From: Neolewinella litorea
GTDB lineage: Bacteria > Bacteroidota > Bacteroidia > Chitinophagales > Saprospiraceae
Length of the DNA stretch: 64,000 nucleotides
Reading direction: 5' to 3'
Assembly: GCF_004803465.1 (NCBI RefSeq)
Contig: NZ_SRSF01000002.1
Span: 558,001 to 622,000 of the forward strand
Shown here in pieces: positions 1-8,202 of the stretch. A program made the position numbers and the translations under genes. Every line of letters starts with the position of its first letter. Position 1 is the stretch's first letter. The notes under the pieces are model-generated. The model ran no database searches and was not told the DNA's origin. It saw only the letters and a program-made list of their open reading frames with translations.

Positions 1-921
1 GGTGAACTGTACTACGAAGACAAGGACGGTGACGGGGCGGACTTTGCCGGTCCCATCCCGGCCGATTTCCCCAAAGGATTCGGTGCCTTCTACGCCATGA
101 AGTATGAGCTGTCGCAGAAGCAATACGTCGACTTCTTCAACACCCTTACCCCGGCTCAGAAAGCGGTGCACGACATCACTGACGCCACCGGAAAAGGTAC
201 CGACGAAGACCACAGCCGCAACTGCATCTCCTACGATCACCGCATCGGGGGCGACGCCACTACGAGTGCGCCCCACGTACCCGTCGGCTTTGTATCCATC
301 GCCGATATGATGGCCTACTTCGACTGGTCGGGACTGCGGCCGATGTCGGAAATGGAATTCGAAAAACTGTGCCGCGGACCCGAACTGCCCGTCAAGGAAG
401 AATACGCCTGGGGCACCGCCAAGATCGCCAAGTGGAAGTTTGAACCCGCCAACGTAAACGGCTCCGGAGAGATCCTGATCAACCTGAACAAGCTCAAGCC
501 CACCGACGGCTACGCCGCCTACGAGAAGACTACGAAGGCTACGCGGTCCGGCTTCGGTCCCCTCCGCTCCGGCATCTTCTCCGCCAGTCTGGGACTCGGC
601 AGCACCCGCGTCTGGAGCGGTGCCGGCTACTACGGCAACATGGAGCTCTCGGGCAACCAGTGGGAAGGCGTAGTGAGCGTGACCCACGCCGATGGCCGCT
701 CGTTCACGAACCGCCACGGCAACGGCTTCCTGCCCGAAAGTGGATACGCCGACGTACCCACCTGGCCCCAAACCGAGCACGGCATCGGCGCCCGCGGCGG
801 GCGCAGCAACAGCGACGAGGACTACCTCCGGGTAGCCGACCGCAGCTACATGACCCTGACCGAATACGACCAACACTCCCGCAACTTTTACATGCAGTTC
901 CGCGGTGTGCGCGGCTTATAA
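1..921 (+). CDS. SUMF1/FGE-fold secreted protein, 5'-truncated by window
   Basis: The reading frame is open from base 1 to the TAA at 919-921, so only the C-terminal part (about 306 codons) is visible. It aligns closely, almost residue for residue, with the complete paralogue at 2174-3673, including the shared KYELSQ, LCRGP, NMELSGNQ and the terminal QFRGVRGL. The fold is that of the formylglycine-generating-enzyme (SUMF1/EgtB/PvdO) superfamily. The paired cysteines near the C-terminus that catalyse formylglycine formation in true FGEs are absent, so a sulfatase-activating role is unlikely. I infer a secreted or surface protein using the fold for binding. The next gene encodes a short T9SS-sorted protein, and the same pairing recurs immediately downstream. 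The N-terminus and signal peptide lie outside the window. Confidence 0.8.
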   Translation, partial: GELYYEDKDGDGADFAGPIPADFPKGFGAFYAMKYELSQKQYVDFFNTLTPAQKAVHDITDATGKGTDEDHSRNCISYDHRIGGDATTSAPHVPVGFVSIADMMAYFDWSGLRPMSEMEFEKLCRGPELPVKEEYAWGTAKIAKWKFEPANVNGSGEILINLNKLKPTDGYAAYEKTTKATRSGFGPLRSGIFSASLGLGSTRVWSGAGYYGNMELSGNQWEGVVSVTHADGRSFTNRHGNGFLPESGYADVPTWPQTEHGIGARGGRSNSDEDYLRVADRSYMTLTEYDQHSRNFYMQFRGVRGL

Positions 922-967
922 TTCACCGACAACTCCATCCATCATGTCACAAGAAATCAATAAGCCC

Positions 968-1669
968 ATGGCAACCCTACGTTCCTTCTTCCTGCTCGTC
1001 GCCCTCTGCATAGCCACCCCTTCCTGGGCCCAGTTTGTCGGCGGGTTTGGCAGCGGTGCCACCGCCACCGGCTTCGGTGGTCAGGCCCAGCTGCCCCTTA
1101 CCCTGCTCAACTTTGATGCTGAACTCAAGAACGACCAGGTGGCGCTGCAGTGGTCTACTATTCACGAGATCGGCACCTCGCACTTTGTTGTCGAGCGCAC
1201 CGCCGATGGCAACACCTTCTCGCCGGTTGGCCGCGTCTCCGCCGCGGGTATGTCGCCCCAGGGGTTGACCCGGAGCTACCACCTGACCGATGCCGCGCCG
1301 CTTATGGGCAGTTCGCTTTACCGCCTCAAGTCGGTTGACCTCGACGGTTCCTTTACATACTCCGAACTCGTCGAAGTTAACCGGGAAGAAAACGATCAGG
1401 CCCTCGCCTTCGCCATTCGCCCAAACCCCAGCACCGGTTCGACCATCGGCGTAGGTCTCGAAGCGCTCTCTGCCGAAGAAACCCTTTTCGTCGAGGTACT
1501 CGACCTGGCCGGCCGCCAGTTGGTGAGCCGCCGGATGCAGGGCAATCCCGGCGATTACCTGCAGCTGGAACTGAAAGACCGGCTACCCGCCGGCACGTAC
1601 TTCCTGCGCCTGAGCCAGGCTTCTACCGGCTCGCACACCAGCCGACTGATCGTAGGTCAGTCCAGATAA
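968..1669 (+). CDS. Short secreted protein with T9SS type A sorting domain
   Basis: A 233-residue product from ATG 968, chosen because MATLRSFF...PSWAQ is a clean signal peptide; the in-frame ATGs at 905 and 944 would place a polar extension before it, and 905 overlaps the preceding gene. After the signal comes a FVGGFGSGATA segment. A central beta-rich region (ending near residue 135, with ERTADG and LYRLK) is typical of the module preceding sorting domains. A C-terminal T9SS domain follows (RPNPSTG near residue 150, then LPAGTYFLRLS). It is 46 bases after the SUMF1-like gene and probably cotranscribed with it. The gene at 3715-4413 is a close paralogue. The pair is known to me only as a conserved arrangement here; the function is unknown. 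A strong terminator follows at 1714. Confidence 0.85.
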   Translation: MATLRSFFLLVALCIATPSWAQFVGGFGSGATATGFGGQAQLPLTLLNFDAELKNDQVALQWSTIHEIGTSHFVVERTADGNTFSPVGRVSAAGMSPQGLTRSYHLTDAAPLMGSSLYRLKSVDLDGSFTYSELVEVNREENDQALAFAIRPNPSTGSTIGVGLEALSAEETLFVEVLDLAGRQLVSRRMQGNPGDYLQLELKDRLPAGTYFLRLSQASTGSHTSRLIVGQSR

Positions 1670-1713
1670 CTGCCACTATTGTGGTGTCCGCAACTATTGC
1701 TGCGGTATAGAGG

Positions 1714-1743
1714 AAAGGGAAAGTGGCGACACTTTCCCTTTTT
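1714..1743 (+). terminator. Rho-independent terminator after the first gene pair
   Basis: A perfect 12-bp stem (AAAGGGAAAGTG at 1714-1725 with CACTTTCCCTTT at 1730-1741) encloses the 4-base loop GCGA and runs into a short T tract. It lies 45 bases past the stop codon at 1669. Confidence 0.85.
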
Positions 1744-2173
1744 CTGTTTACCACATCCTCGGACACTCATTTTGCTCCCGGAAACTTCTGAAGACCATCC
1801 CACATTCCACCAAAGTACTACCGCTTACCGCCTACTTGCCGCCGGTAAATAAATATTAACCGGTGCACGAAATTTTTGCGTTAACGAAAACGTTACCGCG
1901 CAATTCAGGCACTGCCCTCCCGTTTTAAGTATAGTTTTCGAGATGTAATTGCTTTGAAACCAGACACAGATCTCCCGGCTATTGCCCTGGCGATCGATAA
2001 AACACATTTCCTCATGAATTAGCCTGGCTTCGCCAGGGTATCCGATCGCTGTTCCTGCTGGCTAGGCAGTACACAGGATCGCGGCAAGATCGACCTGACT
2101 TTCCATTTCTACTGCCTGCGTAGCAGGGTCGACCGTGCGATATCCGCTGAAGTGAGGTGCCTGGATCTTTACT
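1744..2173. other. Intergenic region between the duplicated gene pairs
   Basis: No credible gene is seen in these 430 bases. The stretch is more AT-rich than its surroundings. It holds a perfect inverted repeat TAACG-AAAA-CGTTA at 1882-1895, which resembles a small operator, and a 6-bp hairpin CCTGGC-TTC-GCCAGG at 2023-2037. GATCTTTA at 2164-2171 sits directly before the next ATG and resembles a weak -7 element. Confidence 0.5.
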
Positions 2174-3673
2174 ATGGTAAAGTATTACTTCATTTTCTGC
2201 ATGCTAATTTCGTGCAGTGCCCTGATGGGCAACAACATCCTCATTGAAAACCTCAGGGTGGAATACGAGGTCGGTAATCCCGACTACGCCCTACTCACCT
2301 TTGACCTTTCCTGGGAGAATGCGTGGCGTACCACCTCCGCTCCCGCCAATTGGGATGCCGCTTGGGTCTTCGCCAAGTACCGCCCGGCACCGGACGGCGA
2401 ATGGCAACACCTCATCCTATCGAATGTCGGACAAACCCCAAACGGGGCCGCTATAGAGGTTATGGAAGGGACCGGCGCAATGGTTTACGCCGCTGCCCCA
2501 ATGACCGGCCCCGCCACCTATTCCCAGGTACAATTGCGGTGGAGCCTGACGGCCAACGGAATCGACCTGATCGAGATCATGGACTTCCGAATCTTCGGCG
2601 TGGAGATGGTCTACGTTCCCGGGGGGTCCTTTTACCTGGGCAGCACCTTCAAGGGCCAGGAGATCAACAAGCTGTACGAAGGTGGCCACCCCAACAAAAA
2701 GGATCCATACCCCGTCACCTCGTCCGATGCGATCCCGGTGGCAAATGCTTCCCACAGCCTGTACTACGACGACGTCTACGGTAACGGTGCGGATGTGGCC
2801 GGCCCCATACCGGCAGCTTTCCCCAAGGGTTTTCGTGCCTTCTACGCCATGAAGTATGAGCTTTCGCAGCAGCAGTACGTTGACTTCTTCAACACCCTGA
2901 CGCCCGCGCAGAAAGCCGTACACGACATTACCGACGCCACGGGCAAAAATACCGACGGCGACCAGGCACGCAACTGTGTTTCGTACGACCCCCTCACGGG
3001 TGAAGATGCCGTCACCACCGCTCCCCACGTGCCGGTGGGCTACGTCTCCGTCCGCGACATGCTGGCGTACCTGGATTGGTCGGGGCTGCGCCCCATGACG
3101 GAAATGGAATTCGAGAAACTGTGCCGCGGACCCGTTTTCCCCGTCGATGCGGAATTTGCCTGGGGCACCGATCAGGTGGCTCGGTGGAAATTCCTCCCCT
3201 CCCTACCCAATGCGCCTAACGAAATCCTGACTAACCTCAACAAACTCAATGCGAACGAAGGTTACGCCGCCTACGACATGACGACTCCAAACACGCGGTT
3301 TGGCCTGGGTCCCCTGCGCTCCGGAATATTCTCCGGTAGTCTTGACCTGGGCACCACCCGCGTCTGGAGTGGTGCCGGCTACTACGGCAATATGGAACTC
3401 TCCGGCAACCAGGCCGAGGGGGTGATCAGCATTACCCACGCCGATGGCCGGGCCTTCACGAACCAGCACGGCAACGGCTTCCTGCCCGAAACGGGCTACG
3501 CTGACGTACCCACCTGGCCCCAGACCTACAACGGCATCGGCATCAAAGGCGGTCACGGAAACAGTATCGTTGACGACCTCCAGGTCGCCGACCGGGCTCA
3601 CATGACCAATGCGCTGTCTAGCGAAAACTTCCGCCCCTACTGGCTGCAGTTTCGCGGCGTACGCGGACTGTAA
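2174..3673 (+). CDS. SUMF1/FGE-fold secreted protein
   Basis: A 499-residue protein with a signal peptide (about residues 1-19). A beta-sandwich-like N-terminal region follows (about 20-150), then a SUMF1-superfamily domain beginning at MVYVPGGSFYLGS (about residue 151) and ending at the C-terminal QFRGVRGL. Genuine formylglycine-generating enzymes have two catalytic cysteines near the C-terminus. The corresponding region here (residues about 460-499) has no cysteine, so it is probably not a sulfatase activator. The family also includes non-catalytic secreted members. It is followed 41 bases later by a T9SS-sorted protein gene, and the pair repeats the arrangement at 1-1669, which implies a tandem duplication. 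The binding partner or ligand is unknown. Confidence 0.85.
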   Translation: MVKYYFIFCMLISCSALMGNNILIENLRVEYEVGNPDYALLTFDLSWENAWRTTSAPANWDAAWVFAKYRPAPDGEWQHLILSNVGQTPNGAAIEVMEGTGAMVYAAAPMTGPATYSQVQLRWSLTANGIDLIEIMDFRIFGVEMVYVPGGSFYLGSTFKGQEINKLYEGGHPNKKDPYPVTSSDAIPVANASHSLYYDDVYGNGADVAGPIPAAFPKGFRAFYAMKYELSQQQYVDFFNTLTPAQKAVHDITDATGKNTDGDQARNCVSYDPLTGEDAVTTAPHVPVGYVSVRDMLAYLDWSGLRPMTEMEFEKLCRGPVFPVDAEFAWGTDQVARWKFLPSLPNAPNEILTNLNKLNANEGYAAYDMTTPNTRFGLGPLRSGIFSGSLDLGTTRVWSGAGYYGNMELSGNQAEGVISITHADGRAFTNQHGNGFLPETGYADVPTWPQTYNGIGIKGGHGNSIVDDLQVADRAHMTNALSSENFRPYWLQFRGVRGL

Positions 3674-3714
3674 TACCGCCACCACTCCTTACCCCTGCCA
3701 AATAGACGCTCCCT

Positions 3715-4413
3715 ATGCGCTTCCTTTACCTTTCCCTTCTTGTTTTGCTGGCGGCTTCCACCCCCGCCCGCGCCCAGTTCGTCGGTGGCTTCGGTAGCGG
3801 TGCCACCGCCAGTGGTTACGAAGGTCAGGCTCAACTTCCCCTGACCCTGCTCCACTTCAAGGCAGAAACTCACGGTGACGGGGTCGAGCTCGCCTGGTCC
3901 ACGATTGACGAGTCCGGTGCCAGCCATTTTCTAGTCGAGCGCACCGCCGACGGAAGGACCTTCTCGCCCGTAGGCCGGGCAGCCGCCGCCGGGAACGCCA
4001 AACGGGCTACCGTGCTACATTACCAACTCATCGACCCCGCCCCCCTGTCCGGCAGTGCCCTGTACCGACTAAAGGCGATAGACCTGGACGGTTCCTTCAC
4101 CTACTCCGATCTGGTGGAGGTGAACCGCGGGGATGACCACGAGCCCCTGGCCTTCGCCATCCACCCCAACCCCAGCACCGGCGGCACGGTCGGCGTAGAA
4201 GTGCAAGCCCTGAACGCCGCCGAGCCCCTGCTGGTGGAAGTACTCGATGCCACCGGCCGCCGCCTGGCCACCCGTAACTACCGCGTCATTCCGGGCGACT
4301 ACCTCCAGGTACAGCTCGCGGATCGCCTGCCTGCGGGCACTTACCTGCTGCGCCTCAGCCAGCCCGGTAGCGGATCGCGGACCAGTCGGCTCATTGTAGG
4401 ACCGGCCCGTTAA
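3715..4413 (+). CDS. Short secreted protein with T9SS type A sorting domain
   Basis: A 232-residue paralogue of the product at 968-1669. The signal peptide ends in PARAQ, the following FVGGFGSGATA motif and the LPLTLL...VERTADG...FSPVGR core are conserved, and the C-terminus is a T9SS sorting domain (HPNPSTG near residue 150, LPAGTYLLRLS near the end). Such domains direct export across the outer membrane through the type IX system and are usually cleaved. It sits 41 bases after the SUMF1-like gene and likely shares its transcript. The repeated association suggests that the two products are exported and act together on the surface; this is inference. Confidence 0.85.
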   Translation: MRFLYLSLLVLLAASTPARAQFVGGFGSGATASGYEGQAQLPLTLLHFKAETHGDGVELAWSTIDESGASHFLVERTADGRTFSPVGRAAAAGNAKRATVLHYQLIDPAPLSGSALYRLKAIDLDGSFTYSDLVEVNRGDDHEPLAFAIHPNPSTGGTVGVEVQALNAAEPLLVEVLDATGRRLATRNYRVIPGDYLQVQLADRLPAGTYLLRLSQPGSGSRTSRLIVGPAR

Positions 4414-4436
4414 ATATCGCGTTTGCTCTCGCTGAC

Positions 4437-6047
4437 CTATTCCACTACGACCCGCCGGTGTACCGGCTGTCGGCCATCCTCCAACCGTAGAAAATACACG
4501 CCCGCGGCAAGCCCCGCAAGGTTCAGGTCCAGACGGTTCGCTCCGGCTTGCAGGGGGTGATTCCGGCTATGCAACGTCCGGCCGGCTGCATCCAGCACGC
4601 TTACCCTTACCGGGCGGGAAGTTTCACTGAGGTAGTCGATGGACGCCCGCCGGGCGCGAACCGGATTGGGGTACACCTCGCTTACTTGGTTAGCTACAAC
4701 CGCGAACGGTACGCTGATCACCTCACTGAGGGTTTCCCGGCCGTCGAAATCGGTCTGCCGCAGGCGGTAGTGATTGTCGCCCGCTGCCGGCAGAAGGTCC
4801 AGGAAGCGGTAATCGGAGGGACTGCGCGTCGTTCCCCGACCGGCAACCCGGCCGATAGGGATGAACGGACCGCCGTTGCGGCTTACCTCCACCCCGAAGC
4901 CCGCGTTGTCGCTCTCGGCCGCCGTGGCCCAGTCCAGTTGAATACCCCGATCGGCCACGGCTCCGGAAAAAGCCAGCCATTCCACCGGCAGTCCGGCCGC
5001 CGCCTCCGGCCAGCCCATGTGGTTCAGTACCGTCGCGGCCGTACCCACGTCGTGGTTCGCATTGCCGTAGGAAAGGGCGTAGTACATCACCTCGCTGGGG
5101 TCGGCGAAGTGGCTGAATGAACTGCCCCGCCGGAAGGTAGCCGGGGCGTAAAGCTGGTACCGTCCGGATCCGCTTTGGTAGGTCGAAAGGTTGGTCTCGT
5201 CGTAGAAGAGCCCGGCACTGTCCCCCTGCAGGGCGGCCGCCACCCCCGCCCCGGGATTGGGAAGAAGGGCGGTCAGGGCCGACGTGTCGGTACCCAGGTC
5301 GACAAAGATGTCGTAGATCGAGGGGTGATAGGTGGCCGGGTTAGCGCCGGCGGAGAAGTAGTAGCCCAGGCAACCGTTGCCCGCCACACCGTCACATTCC
5401 ATCCCGGTAGCAGGCGACCCGTCGTCGATTCGGGCGGTACCGAGAAAGCCGAGGCCGTGGCCCATTTCGTGCAGGGTGAGCGTGACGAAGTCGATTTTGC
5501 CACTGGGGGGCAAGGCATCGGTACCGAAGTAAAAGTTCGGGGCGAAATTTCCGTTGATGAAAACGTTCATGTCCGCACCCTCAAACTGCCCATTTACGAT
5601 TTGCTCGGCCATCGTCTGGGGGTAGATCACCGCATCGCGCCCGTGGATAGGGCCTATGGCCCGCAGGCTGGGCGAGGTAGAGCCCAGGGTGCCTGCGGGC
5701 ATATCGAGTGAGTAGCAGGCATCTACGTTGATCGGCTGGTCGTTCTGCAGCACGTCCGACCAGATGGCCGCCGCATATTCGAAGGCGTTCCTGGCCGAGT
5801 CCGGCCAGGGAGAACAGAGCCGCCCCTGTAGGGTATCGCCGGTCGTCAGGTAATTGATGGCGTAGGTAAGGGCCTTCGGTCGTATCCCTTCCCGGAAGGT
5901 GTACGGGCGCGAGTACGTGTGCTCGCTGTACACGGGGGGCAGGAAGCAGGTACCCCGTTCGTCAAAGGGGATAGGCACCCCTTTCTGAGCGTGGAGCCCT
6001 ATAGGCAGGAGCAGCGCTCCGACCAGGCACCTGTAGAAAAAAAGCAT
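4437..6047 (-). CDS. Secreted zinc metalloprotease with T9SS sorting domain
   Basis: A 536-residue product with a signal peptide ending LHAQ. The protease core contains HEMGHGLGF (around residue 193), a zinc-binding HExxH motif. The metzincin third ligand expected at position 11 is replaced by glycine. About 110 residues further on there is SFSHF followed by EVMYY, which fits a distant third histidine and a Met-turn as in leishmanolysin (M8) peptidases. The C-terminal third contains a beta-sandwich region and a T9SS sorting domain (VYPNPVRA, LAAGVYFLRLED). It is convergent with the preceding gene, with only 23 bases between the stops. It is probably an extracellular protease acting on environmental protein. 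The metalloprotease call is firm and the M8-like assignment is tentative. Confidence 0.85.
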   Translation of the reverse strand: MLFFYRCLVGALLLPIGLHAQKGVPIPFDERGTCFLPPVYSEHTYSRPYTFREGIRPKALTYAINYLTTGDTLQGRLCSPWPDSARNAFEYAAAIWSDVLQNDQPINVDACYSLDMPAGTLGSTSPSLRAIGPIHGRDAVIYPQTMAEQIVNGQFEGADMNVFINGNFAPNFYFGTDALPPSGKIDFVTLTLHEMGHGLGFLGTARIDDGSPATGMECDGVAGNGCLGYYFSAGANPATYHPSIYDIFVDLGTDTSALTALLPNPGAGVAAALQGDSAGLFYDETNLSTYQSGSGRYQLYAPATFRRGSSFSHFADPSEVMYYALSYGNANHDVGTAATVLNHMGWPEAAAGLPVEWLAFSGAVADRGIQLDWATAAESDNAGFGVEVSRNGGPFIPIGRVAGRGTTRSPSDYRFLDLLPAAGDNHYRLRQTDFDGRETLSEVISVPFAVVANQVSEVYPNPVRARRASIDYLSETSRPVRVSVLDAAGRTLHSRNHPLQAGANRLDLNLAGLAAGVYFLRLEDGRQPVHRRVVVE

Positions 6048-6429
6048 GGTAGTAGAAATTAGGCAAATTCACGAGAGAAAGCAGGTCAGCGGGATAAACC
6101 GCTGATCGTCAAAGGTAACGAACCCATCCTCCTTCCCTATTGCCCGGTTTGTCAGCGGAATGCTGTTTGGCCATGTAATCAGCCCCCGGGCGGCGGCGGG
6201 GCGGGTGCCGGGCCTCGACGCAGCGTCGCAAAAAGATATGGTTCCACGCTTCGTTCAGATCAATTCGAAGTAAAAGGTTGAGTTTTAATTATTAACCATT
6301 TGCGAATAAGCAGCCGGTGGGGACGGCGGAGCGGTAGCCCAACAAGAATCAGGATCCTCCCTGCAAGCTCCGGTGCTCCGGGATTACGAAATCGCAACAG
6401 TTGCTGAAGCATCGGCACCGGAGAAGCGC
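6048..6429. other. Intergenic region, no gene seen
   Basis: These 382 bases lie upstream of the metalloprotease and downstream of the LytTR gene, both on the minus strand. No supported ORF, RNA or strong terminator was recognised. The central part (about 6270-6310) is AT-rich and may hold the protease promoter. Confidence 0.4.
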
Positions 6430-7128
6430 CTAGATAAGCTGCCTGATCCGGCGGCTGACGCTGCGGCGATAGGCCCGCCCTACCGGCATCTTTACCCGCT
6501 CAAGCACCCACAAGTCGTCGTGGACCTCCCGAACGTGCCGGTAATTCACCAGATAGTCCCGGTGTACACGCAGAAAGCCGTGGGGCGCGAGCCGGTGCTC
6601 GACCAGCTGGATGGGAATGGAAATGAAGTAACTGCCGTCGGCGAGTTCCAGGCTGGAGTAGTTGCACTGGTCGGACACGTAGAGAATATCATCGATAGCT
6701 ACCCGGATCATGCGCTCATTATGGCGCAGGAGTATGCGGTCGTCGAGGATGTAGTCCTGGGGCGGCCCGGAAGCGGCGTGCCAGGAGACGACCCCGAATG
6801 CGTGCGCAATACACTGGGCGAGATCGGCCCGGGAGCTCTTCCGGGGCAGGGAAGATTCTTTCGGGGCAGTAAGATCGGCGAGGCGAACCACGGGGATACG
6901 CGCAAATTCTTCGATCATGCGGAGGACCACCTCGGGGCCGATGAGGCCATGAAGGTCATTGCCCACCACGAGCAGATCGGGGGTGACGTGGCGGCAGTGC
7001 GCTACCGCTTCGGTTCCACTGGGAGTGACGACCAGAATTTCAAAACCCAATGCCTGCAGGAGTGAGGCGACGCGCTGGGCATCGTCATTTACACCGTCAA
7101 GGACAAGGGCTGTTGCATTGGTGTGCAT
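6430..7128 (-). CDS. LytTR-family response regulator with degenerate receiver domain
   Basis: A 232-residue protein. Residues about 1-115 look like a receiver (REC) fold and residues about 130-232 like a LytTR DNA-binding domain (LRHNERMIRVAIDDILYV, then FLRVHRDYLVN and VGRAYRRSV, typical of the family). In the receiver, the segment PDLLVVGNDLHG aligns with the usual PDLxxxD phospho-acceptor site, but glycine stands where the aspartate should be. It may therefore act independently of phosphorylation or be controlled by another route. No histidine kinase gene is adjacent. A TATATTTA -7-like element on the minus strand (7173 to 7166) lies about 40 bases upstream of the start. Confidence 0.8.
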   Translation of the reverse strand: MHTNATALVLDGVNDDAQRVASLLQALGFEILVVTPSGTEAVAHCRHVTPDLLVVGNDLHGLIGPEVVLRMIEEFARIPVVRLADLTAPKESSLPRKSSRADLAQCIAHAFGVVSWHAASGPPQDYILDDRILLRHNERMIRVAIDDILYVSDQCNYSSLELADGSYFISIPIQLVEHRLAPHGFLRVHRDYLVNYRHVREVHDDLWVLERVKMPVGRAYRRSVSRRIRQLI

Positions 7129-7220
7129 TGCGGGGACGGGGCCATGCCTAATGCACGCCCCGTACTAAATATAGGGCCTGCCGGCCGCAATATTTGCGGT
7201 AAAAAGCGGGTCTGCCGCTC

Positions 7221-8048
7221 CTACAACCGGAACAGCGCGCACTGTCCCATCATGCCGTCGAAGCTCAGATCACTGAGTTGTTCGAGCAGCTCACCGCGGG
7301 TGGGAGCCACGGCCACGACGGAATTGTGGTACACGGCAAAATGACGCTCACGCACGCCGCAGGCCTTCAGGTCCTTCTTAATGGACCGGGCGCTGATCTT
7401 GGAGTACATCTGCATGTAGACGTCGTGCAACTCGGGGTACTGGTCCAGGATCTTCTTGATGTCGCCGGCGTGCTTGTCGCGGGTGGCGGCGTTGCGAAGG
7501 TACTGCCGCAACTCCTGCTCGGCGGCCTGGGCGGCGGGTGAATTCTGCTCTTCCAGGGTCTGGGGGTCAAGGGTTTCGGTTATGCCGCGCACGTCTTTGA
7601 TCTGTTTAAATTCGTATTCGATATCCGAGCGGGAGACACTGCCGTTGCTGCCGTCTTCACAGACGGTCGAGGAAGTCATCACGATCGTGTCGTTGAAGGG
7701 AAGAAGGGCCGCTTCCATATACACGGGCAGCCCCTTGTCGACCATTTCGGCCGGGGCCTGGTCCACGCCCACTACTCCGTAGAGGGTATTTTGCTGCAGG
7801 AGTACGGCGTACTTCTTGTATTGCTTGACCAGGTAGAAATGCCCTTTTTTATACCCGACGAAATTGCGCACCGCCTGCTTTTGGGCGTCGGTGAGTTCCT
7901 CACCGGCGTCCCGGATAAAGCGCTCGATTAGTTCGGGGTCGGCGTAGGCGTCCTCCACCCGGGCGGGATCCAGCCCGGCAAACCGGGAAAGGCGTTCATT
8001 CAGGTAAGTAAATTCCTCGCGCTGGGCGGGACTGAGGTGCATATTCAT
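7221..8048 (-). CDS. Conserved hypothetical protein
   Basis: A 275-residue product from ATG 8048 (MNMHLSPAQREEF). I prefer this start because the frame upstream encodes an unlikely cysteine- and arginine-rich extension and the bases just before 8048 are AT-rich. There is no signal peptide or membrane segment. The protein is charged and mostly helical, with a middle part rich in Gln and Glu (residues about 180-210). I do not recognise the family. It stands alone, with a lipoprotein gene upstream on the same strand 155 bases away. Confidence 0.65.
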   Translation of the reverse strand: MNMHLSPAQREEFTYLNERLSRFAGLDPARVEDAYADPELIERFIRDAGEELTDAQKQAVRNFVGYKKGHFYLVKQYKKYAVLLQQNTLYGVVGVDQAPAEMVDKGLPVYMEAALLPFNDTIVMTSSTVCEDGSNGSVSRSDIEYEFKQIKDVRGITETLDPQTLEEQNSPAAQAAEQELRQYLRNAATRDKHAGDIKKILDQYPELHDVYMQMYSKISARSIKKDLKACGVRERHFAVYHNSVVAVAPTRGELLEQLSDLSFDGMMGQCALFRL

Positions 8049-8202
8049 AAGGTTAAAATAAGCTGGGCTTGCCCTGCTGCACCACCGGGGCTGGTCGCGG
8101 CGCGCAGGTGCAATGAAACAATCGGGATGCGGATTAGTGCATCCCTTTAAGCCTAAACACGAAATAAACCGCGTGGTTGTCCGCTCCTTACCTACAATAG
8201 CG

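Noticed and set aside
1825-2007. 60-codon minus-strand frame between the gene pairs
   Set aside because: It is short, lies over AT-rich regulatory-looking DNA and has no protein features.
1-3673. Sulfatase-activating role for the SUMF1-fold proteins
   Set aside because: The catalytic cysteines are absent and no sulfatase gene is in the window.
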